Shown: positions 12,155-22,917, counted from the first letter of the stretch. The stretch: DNA of 64,000 bases from Heloderma charlesbogerti (GCA_026122225.1 JANEZZ010002707.1:248001-312000), one strand, 5' to 3'. A program made the numbers and translations. The notes: a model not told the origin generated them from the sequence alone.

Positions 12155-13160
12155 ATTATTAAGAACATAAAAGCCATCCTGAATCAGACCAAAGGCCTAT
12201 GTAGTCCAGTATCCTGTTCCCACAATGGCCAACCAAGGTGCCTGTGGGAAACTCCCAAACAGCAGCACATGAGGAAAAGAACACGTTCCTGCCTGTGATC
12301 CCAGCAACTGGTGCACATACTGCCTCCAATAATGGAGATAACATTTAACATTTAATAATGGAGATTTGGTATATAAGAAACCTTTAAACCACCCAATAAC
12401 CAGAATTCTTTGTATACAGCCATCAAGACTAGTAGCCAATGATTACCTTATCCTCTATGAATTTGTCTAATCCTCTTATATGTCTTATGGTAGCAAATTC
12501 CATAGTTTAACTATGGATTGTGTGAAGAAGTACTTCTTACCTGTCTTGAATCTCTCACCATTCAGCTTCATGGGATGACCCCGTGTTCTAATATTATGAG
12601 AGGGAGAAAAACTTCTCCCTATCCACTTTTCCCACACCATGCATAATCTTGTACACCTCTATCCTGTCTGCTCATATTGCCTTTTTTTCTAAGCTTAACA
12701 GTCCCAGACATTGTAACATTTCCTCCTGGGGGAATTACTCCAGCCTCTTGATAATTTTGATTGCCTTTTTCTGCACCTTTTCCAACTCTATAATATCCTT
12801 TTTGAGGTGCAGTGACCAGAACTATACACAGTGTTCCAAGCCGCACCATAGATTTGTATCAGGGCAATACGATATTGGCAGCTTTATTTTCAATTTCTTT
12901 CCTAATTATGCCCAATATGGAATTTGCCTTTTTCACAACAGCTGCATTTTGGGTTGACATTTTCAGCAAGTTATCTACCACAAAAGCAAGATCTCCTTCT
13001 TGGTCAGTTACCACCAGCTTGGATCCCATCAGTGTATATGTGAAGCTGGGAGTTTTTGGCCCAATGAGCATTACTTTACACTTACTTACACTGAACGTCA
13101 TTTGCTATTGTAATGCCTATTCTCTCAGTATGGAGAGGTATGTTTGAAGCTCTTTGCAAT
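12155..13160 (-). pseudogene. CR1 LINE 3' part, decayed reverse transcriptase C-terminus
   Basis: From high to low coordinate on the minus strand it runs from the end of the reverse transcriptase region to the CR1 3' end. A frame at 13,101-12,859 reads FSVSKCKVMLIG, then DNLLKMSTQNAAVVKKANSI, as in CR1 ORF2 after the catalytic motif. Downstream on the minus strand are the untranslated blocks, including the complement of ATCAGACCAAAGGCCTATGT. Multiple stops and shifts show it is old. It ends about 120 bp downstream of MGLL exon 3 in the direction of transcription. Confidence 0.82.
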
Positions 13161-13277
13161 TACTTTTTAAAAAAACACACACACTCACTTACTGTCTCTG
13201 TTTCTAAACTCTGAAGAGCTTCTGACTTCCTTGTTTTCCTTATCTCAACCATGCACCCTTCTTTTAATAGTACTCAC

Positions 13278-13384
13278 CATGGTCATGGGCAAATACAAAA
13301 AAGTTGATTCCCGTCAAGATCTGGGCCAAGTCATCATACCGACAACAGTGTTCTCCAGCACCATGAGCAACAAACACCAGGCCC
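13278..13384 (-). CDS. MGLL: MGLL exon 3 (HGAGEH oxyanion-hole segment)
   Basis: This 107-nt exon (1 nt, 35 codons, 1 nt) lies between an acceptor read as TTTAG and a donor CATG|GTGAGTA on the minus strand. The peptide contains VFVAHGAGEHCCRYDD and ends FVFAHDH, matching residues about 43-77 of vertebrate monoglyceride lipase. The HG-A-G motif is intact; in human MGLL the alanine at position 51 is part of the oxyanion hole, and it is retained here. The catalytic serine (GHSMG), aspartate and histidine are encoded by later exons that were not found in the window. Residues 55-56 are Cys-Cys where human has Ser-Gly. The exon sits about 120 bp from an old CR1 copy and about 90 bp from an L2 tail, but its splice sites look intact. 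Confidence 0.93.
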
Positions 13385-13475
13385 CTAAATGGAACATCAA
13401 GGTAGAGGGAATAAAGTTAGAAATCAGGAATTATATAGGCAAACAAGCAGTGGGTTAAAAAAAAATTTCAAGGCT

Positions 13476-13950
13476 TTAACCTTTAAAGTCTTACATGATT
13501 TGGGGTCCAGATATTTACTGGATCACCTTTTCTGTACCAGTCCACCTATTCACTGAGATCCTAATCTGAGGATCTCCTCTCAGTGCCCTGCCTTTTTAGC
13601 TGCAGCAAGTAGCAACTGGAGAGAGCCTTTTCGTGGTGGCCCCTTGCCTTTGGAATACCCTCGCCACAGAGGCTACCTGGTGCCCACGCTGATTCCTTTA
13701 GGCGCAAGGCAAAGCTGTTTTATTCTCCTAGGCATTTTAAGAATTCTTAGACATTCTAAATTCTTCTTACTTTTATGCATTTGGGGTTAATGTTGCCACT
13801 AAGTTTTTGTAGTTTTATTTTTTTTTAATGATGTTGTATTTTATGGGTTTTTTACATTTAATATTGTTAGCCACCCTGGTAATTTTCAGATATCGAAGGT
13901 GCAGGATATAAATGAAGTAAATAAACAAATGAACAAACAAACAAAGTGTA
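13476..13950 (+). mobile_element. L2 LINE 3' end
   Basis: The plus strand matches the far 3' part of the L2 at 51-54 kb: an AAGGCTTTAACCTTTAAAGT block, the CTTTTCGTGGTGGCCCC region, GGCAAAGCTGTTTTATTCTC, and a GATATAAATGAAGTAAATAA tail with AAC repeats. It is degenerate and 5'-truncated. Confidence 0.75.
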
Positions 13951-13983
13951 CTGGACATAAAAAAGAACAGGTTAAGTGGTTAA

Positions 13984-14355
13984 GGGAGCAATCCTATGGC
14001 CACTAGACACTGTCTAGAGGGCCATAGGATATGCTCTTTTCCGGGAACGGACCTCTGTGCTGCCTTGGAGGCAGCGTGGAGAAGCCCCGTCCTCCGTGCT
14101 TGGAAGAGGAGTGTGGAGCGACTGCAAAGGGGTGTTCCGGAGTGGGGAGAGTGGAGCTGCACGTACGACACATCCTATGTGTCGTACGGCAGCTTCCTCT
14201 CCCAGTCGGCTCCCCCACTGAAAATGGCTCTAGTGAAAAATAGCACCGGAGAGGCGTGGAGGGAACGATCCCCCCTGTGCCTCTCCTGCCTTGCTGTGGA
14301 TAGGCGGCCGCCTCCAAGGTTGGAGGCGGCCGCCTATCTAGTTAGGATTGTGTTC
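13984..14355. mobile_element. Harbinger-like MITE, copy 1
   Basis: The left end is GGGAGCAATCCTATGG and the right end is AGGATTGTGTTC, giving inverted CAATCCTA ends. It is preceded by TAA and followed by TAG, a decayed form of the TWA duplication typical of PIF/Harbinger. The 372-bp element is GC-rich and has no transposase. It carries two perfect hairpins: 12-bp arms at 14,162-14,188 and 19-bp arms at 14,299-14,338, the latter with a NotI site in each arm. Confidence 0.65.
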
Positions 14356-15834
14356 TAGGAGACTGAATGCCGCATTACTGACTATCATAGTGAGAGGAGG
14401 GGAAATTAATAGGTAAGGTATGAATCAAATAAATGGAATCCTCAGAGCATCCAAGAGAGCAGGAAAGCCCAGCCCCCACCCAGTGATAAGAAGTAGAATT
14501 CCTACTTGCTCTTTTCGTAAGTCTTTGCTTGGGAATTACAGTACAATGGCACACAACCCATTCAAAATGCCCATGAAAATGTGAACACTGTGTAAGAGAC
14601 TCGCACAGTTTCTCATTCACCAAGCTGAATGTGTTTATCTCTTTAAGTATTTTTCTCCTACTCCTCAGCCAAAAAAGCTCCTGGAACAGCTTACATGCAA
14701 TCAGTAAAACAAGGCAGCCCCGCCCACAGGCTTACAGTCTAAAAATACACAACACATAAGGAAAAGGGGAGGGGAAGGGAAGGGAAGAGGAAAAAATTAA
14801 ATAGTCTTTCAGCAGGGCTGATGGAATAGCCCTGCTTTCCCTCTCATCGCCCTCACCCACAGCTGGTGGCCCATCTCCTGAGACTTCAGTAACAGTGGGT
14901 CTGCCAATCACCTACCAGGCCACCCCATGCCCTTCAGGGGAAAAAAGGTTGCCCGCCCCTGCTTTATGCTTCAGTGGGTCAAGCCTACAGAACTGGTGCA
15001 ATTTCACACAGTTATCTTAAAGGCATTCTGAGCATCACTGAAAAATAAACACATCAATCTTTTGGACCCTGTAGGACCCCACTCTCCACAGCGCTCGTTT
15101 TGCAGTTTCTTTTCATCTCCAGATGTTGCGATTCTGTTGGCAAAGCTGTCTGATAATTCTGACATGTTCCAAGAAGAAACTAAAGCAGGCAACATAAAAG
15201 GCTTCTCTTGCACATGCTGGAATCATGCTAATTTCAAAAACCCTCTTAGAAGTGACTAAGCCAAGCAGCTCTCTGCACAGCCTGAAAATTGGCTCTGTGT
15301 GCTTGACCTGCAGTTGCTACAGAATGGATTAAAATACCCATTGTGGTTGGGAGTCAGCAAATCCTTAAGACGGCAATTTTAAGCATGCTGGCTTGGAAAT
15401 AAATTCCATTGAAGCCAATGCAGTAAATAGGTTTATGACTGACATGCCAGTAACATGCCTAACTTTAAGCAAGCAAGCAAGCAGGATGGCGTACTGCTGA
15501 GCCTAGGAACCTGAGTAACGTCACATGGGTGTTTTACATAACACACTATGGCTCTCTTCACACCTGGCATTTTATTCCACTACAAACCATTCCTTTTGAT
15601 TCCTGACCCTTTCCAGGATTTAGACTGGCCCTGTATACAGGCATCTCTCATAGCGCTTCCCTCTACTGTATTCCCTTTCACGGCTGGGCGGAGCTGCGTG
15701 GAAAAATCCGGACACAAGGTGGCTGCTCCCCCCCCCCACTGATCACTGGTTCCTGTAACATGATTTATGCTCCACCTGTCCCTCCTGCCTTCCTTCCTTC
15801 CTGCACCCCCTCCTTCCTTATCTGTCGTCAGTGG
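14356..15834. other. Intronic stretch, mostly unassigned
   Basis: Part of MGLL intron 2. A G/A-rich low-complexity tract lies at about 14,760-14,796, and a decayed family S or related fold-back may lie at about 15,370-15,440. No exon recognised. Confidence 0.4.
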
Positions 15835-16060
15835 GGGCTGCTCTCCCCCTTTATTCTGCTTTCCCATCAAATGGCTGGTCCCCACCATGCACTGTTGTTG
15901 CTTCCCCCTTTATTCTGGCTACACAACAACCCTGTAATGTGGGCTAGGTAAAAAGATAGTGGCTGCCTCCCCACCCCCGGTGCTGTTGTTGCTCTCCCCC
16001 CTTATTCAGGCTTCCCAACAACCCTGCAAGGTGGGCTAGGAGAAGAGATAATGGCTGGCT
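15835..16060. repeat. Diverged tandem repeat
   Basis: Three diverged units each start with a CCCCCTTTATTC-like block (near 15,843, 15,903 and 15,994). Two of them continue into a CAACAACCCTG...GTGGGCTAGG segment resembling the middle of the tRNA-headed SINE. Confidence 0.45.
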
Positions 16061-16846
16061 AGGTGGGAGGGAGTACTATGGAAAATCACCTCAGCATTAC
16101 TGCCTTATCTAAAACAACTCCATGTACAAAAAACAAACCATTAAAAATTACCATTCCAAGCTCTGCATGATGAATTTATTCAGGGGAGGAGAAAAGTCAC
16201 TGTTAATACCCACTGAAATCCTAACTGTCAAGCCTTTCTCCGACATGGCTGAGAAGGGAGACTTCCCCGTCAACCCTGGGAGGAAAAAAGCCCATCAAAC
16301 TAGTGAGCAAAAGGGAGAAGCAGCAGTCAGTGAGGTCAGTGGGAGGGGGAGGTTCCAAGTACATGCACTGAAGGGGAAACCTTAAGACTGCTACTCTAAG
16401 GAGACTTACAATGCACGCCTACGCATGCCAACTCAGAAGCAAGCCGCACAGATTTCAATGGCACTTACTCCCAGGAAAGGAAAGCCTTACAGCCAATGAG
16501 TTTACTCAGAAGTTAGCATTGCTATCCTCAGGGGGATCTCAGAGAAGCATATGGGATGGTTAAACACTTTACAGTTCAAGCGCCCGCCCCATGGTGGAAT
16601 GGGAGAGAGGCAGAAACCCCCACCGATTTGTTGTCATGATGATGTTAATCAACACTGCCCAGCAAAACCCCCTAGCACATGCCCATACAAAGCGGGATAA
16701 AGCATTAAAGCGGAAATACACAGGGGGGAAATGACAATTTCAATCGCAAGCCCAGAAAATGCTGGGTTTTCCCCATTCTCAGATAACACAGGAAGAGGGA
16801 AGGAAATGGTGAGATAGTAGCAGGAGAGCAGTGGCATCATCTAAAG

Positions 16847-17273
16847 CAGGGGTCCCCAACCCCCGGGCCGTGGACCGGTACCAGTCCGTGGCCTGTCAGC
16901 AACCGGGCCACAGGGATGTGCGAAACCCTCTCACCCTGGGTCCGTGGGGGGGGGGAGGCGATCCATCCCTCCACCCCCTTGGAATCCTCGCTGGCCCCGG
17001 CCGGCTCCACTCCACAGCAAGTCTGGGGAGCTGCCAGCCAGCTCTGGCAGCTGGTGGACTTCTGGCCGCTGGCAGACGTCTGGCCACTGGGACGCAAATG
17101 GCGTCCACTATGCGGATGCCATTTGCATCCCTGTTCTACAAGTAATAGGCTACGTAAATCTTTACATAGCCGATTACTGCAAAGAATAGGGACGCAAAAG
17201 TCCACCAGCGGAAACCCCCCGCCCCTGGAAAAATTGGACCGGTCCCTGGCGCCAAAAAAGTTGGGGACCACTG
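16847..17273. mobile_element. hAT (MER1/Charlie-like) MITE with a foreign palindromic core (element B)
   Basis: A 427-bp element bounded by a perfect 8-bp duplication ATCTAAAG (16,839-16,846 and 17,274-17,281). Ends are CAGGGGTCCCCAACCCCC and AGTTGGGGACCACTG, closely resembling the mammalian MER1 repeats derived from Charlie-type hAT transposons (family knowledge). The interior differs: it holds one palindrome (about 17,110-17,205) of the same kind as in element A. No transposase frame. Confidence 0.85.
17110..17205. repeat. Palindrome in element B, related to element A palindromes
   Basis: The left arm carries ATGCCATTTGCATCCCTG and AATAGGCTACGTAAAT. The right arm carries CTTTACATAGCCGATTACTG and AGGGACGCAAAAG. 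Arm layout and motif order are the same as in the units at 1052-1330, with more mismatches. A second short fold-back, GGGACGCAAATGGC against GCCATTTGCATCCC, spans about 17,090-17,131. Confidence 0.8.
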
Positions 17274-17604
17274 ATCTAAAGCTCCTGCGAAAACCAGTGA
17301 GTAAAGAAGAACAATCCTGCTAAAAAAAAACAAGGTGCGAAGGGAGCCTATGGCTGAAATATTAGTGGCAAGATTATGTGGTTAAGGGAATACAAATAAG
17401 AAGTGTTTGGCTTAGCTTGTGAAAGGACCCATCTAAGATAATGCCAATCACTAAATAATGTGACAGCCAATTGTATAAGTCAATGCTGTATCCTACAAAG
17501 AAGTATTTTTGTTCGTACTTCCTAAATCTGTCAATCAATCTCATTGCGTGACCCCAAATTATATTGTTATGGAACAGAACGAAAAATGTATAACAACAGA
17601 AGAA

Positions 17605-17832
17605 GAGCCTGCTTGGATCAGACCAAAGGCCTATCTAGTCCATAGCAAACCATCAGATGCCTGTGGGAAGCCCACAAGCAGGAAATGAATGCAACAGCAC
17701 CCTCCCCCATGATCCCCAGCAACCGGTATAGAGAAATACTGCCTCTGATAATGGAGGTAACATATAGTCATCATGACTAGTAGCCACTGATAGCCTTAAC
17801 CTCCATGAATTTGTCTAGTCCTCTTTTAAAGT
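17605..17832 (-). mobile_element. CR1 3' end, part of a rearranged copy
   Basis: The minus-strand CR1 tail begins at its 3' end with the complement of GGATCAGACCAAAGGCCTAT and runs to TTTGTCTAGTCCTCTTTTAA, where the expected continuation stops abruptly at 17,832 and plus-strand CR1 reverse transcriptase sequence begins. Confidence 0.75.
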
Positions 17833-18370
17833 TGTCTATGTGGACATAATATATCTTGACTTCAGCAAGGAATTTGACAAAGTGCCCAATGGTATTCTGA
17901 TTAGCAAGTTACTTAAGTGTGGGCTGGATGGCACTACTGCTACGTGACCAAAGCTGCCTGGAGCATCATATTCGAAGAGTTCATGTCAATGGTTCCTCAC
18001 CAAACTGAAGGGAGGTATCTAGTGGGGTGCCACAGGGCTCAGGTCTGGGTCTGGTAGCCTTCAACGTTTTCATTCATGACTTGGAGGAAGAGGCGAGGGG
18101 AATGCTGATCAAATTTGCAAATGACACAAAATTGGGTGAGATGGAAACGTTAGGAAACTGGGCAGAAAATAACAGAATGAACTTGAACAGAGACAAGTGT
18201 AAAATTCTTCATTTAGGAAAAAGACGTCAAATGCACAAGTATAAGATGGGGGATACCTGGCTTGGCAACAGTATGTGTGAAAGGGATCTTGGAGTTATAG
18301 TAAATCACAAGCTGAATATGAATGAATTAGCAGTGTGGTGTAGCTGCAAAAAAGGCAAATGCAAATAAAA
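17833..18370 (+). pseudogene. CR1 reverse transcriptase fragment, inverted relative to its flanks
   Basis: Plus-strand sequence encodes a decayed CR1 reverse transcriptase: DFSKEFDKVPNGIL, then from 18,027 a 113-codon frame with PQGSGLGLVAFNVFIHDLEE, FANDTKLG in place of the catalytic FADD, and NRDKCKILHLGKR. A stop interrupts the part before 18,027. The flanks on both sides are minus-strand CR1. Confidence 0.8.
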
Positions 18371-18495
18371 ACTGCCCAAACATTCTAGTCTTTCCTCACA
18401 GAGAAGGTGATTCAACCCCAATCAGTTTGGTTGCCTTTTCCAGCAACTTTTCCACATCTACGGCATCCTTTTTAAAACAGGGCAACCAGAACTGT
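18371..18495 (-). mobile_element. CR1 fragment, upstream part of the rearranged copy
   Basis: Minus-strand CR1 resumes here with the complement of TTTGGTTGCCTTTTCCAGC and GGGCAACCAGAACTGTA, which lie upstream of the tail at 17,605-17,832 in an intact element. The intervening roughly 250 bp of tail is missing and replaced by the inverted segment. Confidence 0.65.
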
Positions 18496-18510
18496 ATTTA
18501 TTTAAAACAG

Positions 18511-18607
18511 GTTGGATCCAGACTTAGTCGCTTAGAGTCAGTGAGGGTTACATTAGTTATGACTAACTCTAGTCCCATTGAATTCAATGGATTCTAAGCA
18601 TGACTAA
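18511..18607. repeat. Fold-back repeat, family T, left part
   Basis: GGTTGGATCCAGACTTAGTC begins a roughly 110-bp fold-back repeat whose other end, TAAGCCTAGATCCAAC, is found only beyond the MITE at 19,027-19,043. The middle includes CCCATTGAATTCAATGGATT. The repeat at 43,644 is similar. Confidence 0.7.
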
Positions 18608-19026
18608 GGGAGCAATCATACGGCCGCTAGACGCTGCCTAGAGTGTCATAGAATTGTTCAGTTTCCGGGAAATGAGTTTGGAGCGAGGGCTCTGATCTTG
18701 GTCCCCAGAAATCGCACTCCCTGCCCCTTCGTAGCTGGTGCAGTTCTCTCCACGCTGGCTACACCTCTTGGAAATGGCGTGCGGAGACGGGGAAAAGGGG
18801 GCAGCCCTGCGGGTGAGGAGGAGACTGCAGAAGCTGCTTTACATAGCTTCCTATCGGGTCTCCAGGACCCGACCCTCCCCCTCCCCAAAGCCACTCCTAG
18901 ACAGGCGAAATCAAGGCGGCCAGAGCACAGAGGACAGAATCCCCTCCATGCTCCAGCCGCCCTGCATGGGATAGCTGGCAGCCTCCAACTTTGGAGGCTG
19001 CTAAATATCCAGATAGGATTGCGTCC
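18608..19026. mobile_element. Harbinger-like MITE, copy 2, nested in a fold-back repeat
   Basis: Bounded by TAA at 18,605-18,607 and again at 19,027-19,029. Ends are GGGAGCAATCATACGGCC and GATAGGATTGCGTCC. The flanking repeat is precisely resumed after the element, which confirms the ends and the 3-bp TAA duplication. It keeps a hairpin near the right end (GCAGCCTCCAA facing TTGGAGGCTGC, 18,978-19,001), at the same place as the 19-bp hairpin of copy 1. No coding frame. Confidence 0.78.
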
Positions 19027-19043
19027 TAAGCCTAGATCCAACA
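19027..19043. repeat. Fold-back repeat, family T, right part
   Basis: TAAGCCTAGATCCAAC completes the inverted terminus of the repeat begun at 18,511 and split by the MITE. Confidence 0.65.
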
Positions 19044-19580
19044 TACTATTTTATATCTTGCCTCTTAATTTTAACATTTTAAGGTTCTTTCAAATAGTCA
19101 TCAAGGAGGGAGCCTGACAGAAGGACAGGGAAGGTTCCCTGTCACAACTAAGAGGTGTCACAACAAAGGCCATGTTCCCCATGACCACCGATCTCACTAC
19201 AGAAGGTTGGGGCACTCTGAGCAGGGTTACTGAAGATCTTAACATAGTCATACTGTAGATTTATACAAAGGCAAGATCATATTGACATTTTTCTTTTCAA
19301 TCCCTTTCCTAATAATCCTTCCCTAACACATGTGCACAATTTATGCCCAGAACAGGGCTGCTAGTGAGCTGGCTGTATTTTTCTAGGCCAGAGCCCTTAT
19401 TCATGGAATCATAGAATCATAGAATAGTAGGGTTGGAAGGGGCCTACAAGGCCATCGAGTCCAACCCCCTGCTCAATGCAGGAATCCAAGTCACAGCATC
19501 CCTGACAAATGGCTGGCCAGCCTTGTCTTGAAGGCCTCCAGTGTGGGAGAGCCCACTACCTCCCCAGGTAATTGGTTCCA

Positions 19581-22260
19581 TTATCGTATTGCTCTAACAG
19601 TCAGGAAGTTTTTCCTGATGTTCAGCCGGAATCTGGCTTCCTTTAACTTGAGCCCATGATTCCGTGTCCTGCACTCTGGGATGATCAAGAAGAGACCCTG
19701 GCCTTCTTCTCTGTGACAACCTTTCAAGAACTTGAAGAGTGCTATCATATCTCCTCTCAGTCTTCTCTTCTCAAGGCTAAACATGCCCAGTTCTTTCAGT
19801 CTCTCTTCATAGGGCTTTGTTTCCAGTCCCCTGATCATCTTTGTTGCCCTCCTCTGAACCCTCTCCAGTTTGTCTGCATGCTTCTTAAAGTGTGGTGCCC
19901 AGAACTGGACACAGTACTCCAGATGAGGCCTAACCAGTGCTGAGTAGAGGGGAACTAGTACTTCCTGCGCTTTGGAAGCTATGCGTCTATTAATGCAGCC
20001 CAAAAGAGCATTGGCTTTTTTTGCAGCCACATCACACTGTTGGCTCATATTCAGCTTGTGATCCACAACAATTCCAAGATCCTTCTCGCTTGTAGTGTGG
20101 TTGAGCCACGTATCCCCCATCTTGTAACTGTGCCTTTGGTTTCTTTTTCCTAGGTGCAGAACTTGGCATTTATCCCTATTAAATGTCATTCTGTTGCTTT
20201 CTGCCCAGCGCTCCAGTCTATCCAGATCACTTTGAATTCTGTTTCTGTCTTCCAAAGTATTAGCTAGCCCACCCAATTTTGTGTCATCTGCAAATGTGAT
20301 CAGCATTCCCTGCACCTTCTCCTCCAAGTCATTAATAAAAATGTTGAAGAGCACTGGGCCCAGGACTGAGCCCTGCGGTACCCCACTCGTTACCTCTCCC
20401 CAGTTTGAGAAGGTCCCATTGATAAGCACTCTTTAAGTCCGATTCTGTAGCCAACTGTGGATCCACCGAATCGTTGTTTCATCTAGCCCACTTTGAGCTA
20501 GTTTGCTCATCAGGATATCATGGGGCACTTTGTCGAAAGCTTTGCTGAAGTCGAAGTATATTATGTCCACAGCATTCCCACAGTCCACAAGGGAGATGAC
20601 CTGATAATGAGATCAGATTAGTCTGGCAGGACTTGTTTTTGACAAATCCATGCTGGCTTCGAGTAATCACGGCATTGTTGTCAAGGTGCTTCCAGATGGA
20701 TTCCTTTATCATCTGCTCCAGAATTTTCCCAGGGATTGATGTCAGACTGACTGGTCTGTAGTTCCCAGGTTCCTCCTTTTTACCCTTTTTGAAGATAGGG
20801 ACAACGTTAGCCCTCCTCCAGTCATCTGGCACTTCCCCCATCCTCCATGATTTCTCAAAGAGAATAGACAGCGGTTCTGAGAGCTCTTCTGCCAGTTCCT
20901 TTATTACTCTAGGATACAGTTCATCTGGCCCTGGAGATTTGAACTCATTCAAAGTCATTAGGTGTTCCTTGACCATATGCCTTTCGATCTCAAGCTGCAA
21001 TCCTGCCCCTTCAGCCTGTACTTCGCCTTTGCCTGGGGGGTCATAGACCCTCTTTTGGGAGAAGACTGAGCCAAAGTAGGAATTGAGAACCGCTGCCTTT
21101 TCTTTGTCATCTGTTATCGTTTTGCCATCCTTATTTAATAGCTGAACCACCACTTCTTTCCTCTGCCTTTTACTATGCACGTAGCTGAAGAAAGCCTTTT
21201 TGTTGTTTTTAGCATCCCTTGCTAACCTCAGCTCATTCTCAGCTTTAGCCTTCCTGACGCCATCCCTGCAATTCTGTGCTATCTGCCTGTACTCTTCCTT
21301 TGTTACTTGGCCTTCTTTCCACTTCCTATATGTGTCCTTTTTTGTTTTCAGGTCATCCCTAAGCTTTTTGTGAAGCCACATTGGCTTTTTCTGTTGTCTT
21401 CCACCTTTTCTTCTTGTTGGAATTGTTTGTGATTGTGCCTTGAGAATTTCCATTTTTAAAAGCTCCCACCCATCTTGGACTCCTTTTCTCGTTAGCGTCG
21501 CTTGCCATGGGACCTTACTGATCATTGTTCTGAGTTGATTAAAATCAGCTTTCCTAAAATCCAGGGTACGCGTTTGACTACACTCAGCTTTTGCTTCCCT
21601 TAGAACCAAGAACTCAAGTACAACATGGTCGCTTTCCCCCAGAGTTCCTGTAACTGCCACTTTATCCGCTAAGTCCTCTCTGTTGGTTAGGATCAAGTCA
21701 AGGATAGCTGATCCTCTAGTTCCTTCCTCTACTTTCTGTAGGAGGAAGTTATCCGCCACACAAGTCAGGAATTTCCTGGAGGGGCCATGTTTTGCACAAT
21801 TTGTCTCCCAACAAATATCAGGGAAATTGAAGTCCCCCATTACTACTACATCATGCTTCCTTAAAACACTGGCTATTTGCTTTTCAAAAGTTTCATCCTT
21901 GTCTTCTCCATGATTGGGTGGCCGGTAGTAGACTCCGACCGCCAGGTTCCTTTTATTCTTTGCTCCATTTATTTCAACCCAGATGCTCTCGATGGGGCTA
22001 CCAAGCTCCTCCTCCTGTATTTCTGTGCAGATAAATATATTTTTCACATGCAGTGCAACCCCACCTCCCTTTCTGTTCCTCCTGTTCTTTTTGAACAAGT
22101 TATATCCTTCAATTGCTGTATTCCAGTCATGAGAGTCATCCCACCAAGTCTCAGTTATACCTATCAGGTCATAATTTCCCTCTTGTATTAAGAGTTCAAG
22201 TTCGTTCTGTTTGTTTCCCATACTCTGGGCATTAGTATATAGACATCAAAGACCATGTGC
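19581..22260 (-). pseudogene. CR1 ORF2: AP-like endonuclease and reverse transcriptase, broken
   Basis: ORF2 nicks target DNA and copies the CR1 RNA. From ATG 22,221, a 567-codon frame begins with NARS-like TNAQSMGNKQN. Endonuclease motifs are ITETWW (E24), GDFN (129-132) and SDH (197-199). Reverse transcriptase blocks follow, with NYRPVSLTSI and QHGFVKNKSCQTNLI. The frame is lost near 20,600, after TNLI, and coding continues in another frame through DFSKAFDKVP. An in-frame TAA at 20,435-20,433 is followed by open sequence to 19,581 containing GVPQGSVLGPVLFN and the catalytic FADD. The usual N-terminal region before 22,221 is cut off by a MITE, and a TGA lies just before the CLYTNA block. A single frameshift and two stops make this copy nonfunctional but fairly young. 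Confidence 0.92.
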
Positions 22261-22355
22261 TTCATAGTCTGGCTTAGGGGTGGACGAACGCCCCTTACCT
22301 GTCCTCGAAGGACGTTCGCGGTGGGGGGGGAGGCGCTTCGCTGCTCCCCCCGCGA

Positions 22356-22486
22356 AGTTCAGGCCAGGGGGGGAGGCTTCCCGCCTCACCCCGGCCACAA
22401 TTCAGGCCGGGGGTGAGGCTTCCCGCCTCGCCCCGGCCAAAATTCAGGCCAGGGAGGAAGCTTCCCGCCTCGCCCGGCCACGAACG
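22356..22486. repeat. Tandem repeat, 3 units of about 42-43 bp, in element C
   Basis: TTCAGGCC starts units at 22,358, 22,401 and 22,443. Each continues with a purine-rich block and GGCTTCCCGCCTC, then CCCCGGCCA or a variant. Unit differences are few. Confidence 0.8.
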
Positions 22487-22497
22487 CGAAAGTTTAA

Positions 22498-22917
22498 AAA
22501 AAAAAAAAAACACGCCCCGATAGGCTACGTGACGATTAACGTAGCCTATCACAGCTAGATCTGCAAAGTCAGCCGTGATAGGCTACGTCAATCGTCACGT
22601 AGCCTATCACGGGTGACTTAAAAAAAAAAAAGCGCGTACGCTAATGGCGGCCCCCATAGGGAGCCGCCATTCGCGTTCCTTATTTAGTCGCTGTAGTCTA
22701 CGTAAATGTTTACGTAGACTACAGCGACCAAATAAGGAACGGGAATGGCGGCTCCCTATGGGGGCCGCCATTATCTGTACACACTTTTTTTTTTTTTTTA
22801 AAGTCACCCGTGATAGGCTACGTGACGATTGACGTAGCCTATCACAGCTGACTTTGCAAATCTAGCCGCGATAGGCTACGTTAATCGTTACGTAGCCTAT
22901 CAGGGGGCGTTTTTTTT
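22498..22917. repeat. Roughly 420-bp palindrome made of smaller palindromes
   Basis: The two halves meet at CGTAAATGTTTACG (22,701-22,714) and are nearly identical inverted copies of about 210 bp. Reading outward, each half has TAGACTACAGCGAC, a TTATTT...GGAACG block, ATGGCGG with CCCATAGGG, an A or T run of about 12-16 bases, and two smaller palindromes built on GATAGGCTACGT (22,519-22,550 and 22,576-22,609 on the left; near 22,812-22,845 and 22,869-22,901 on the right). Extruded as DNA or transcribed as RNA, it would form a long hairpin with hairpin branches. Confidence 0.92.

Noticed and set aside
1..13277. MGLL exon 4 with the GHSMG serine motif
   Set aside because: I looked on the minus strand for sequence able to encode GHGQSEG or LGHSMGG and did not recognise any; it probably lies left of the window.
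16837..17323. Frames of 104-144 codons on both strands
   Set aside because: They cover the MER1-like MITE and its flanks exactly and have no recognisable protein motif.
20789..22191. Plus-strand frames of 76-104 codons
   Set aside because: They are antisense shadows of CR1 ORF2.
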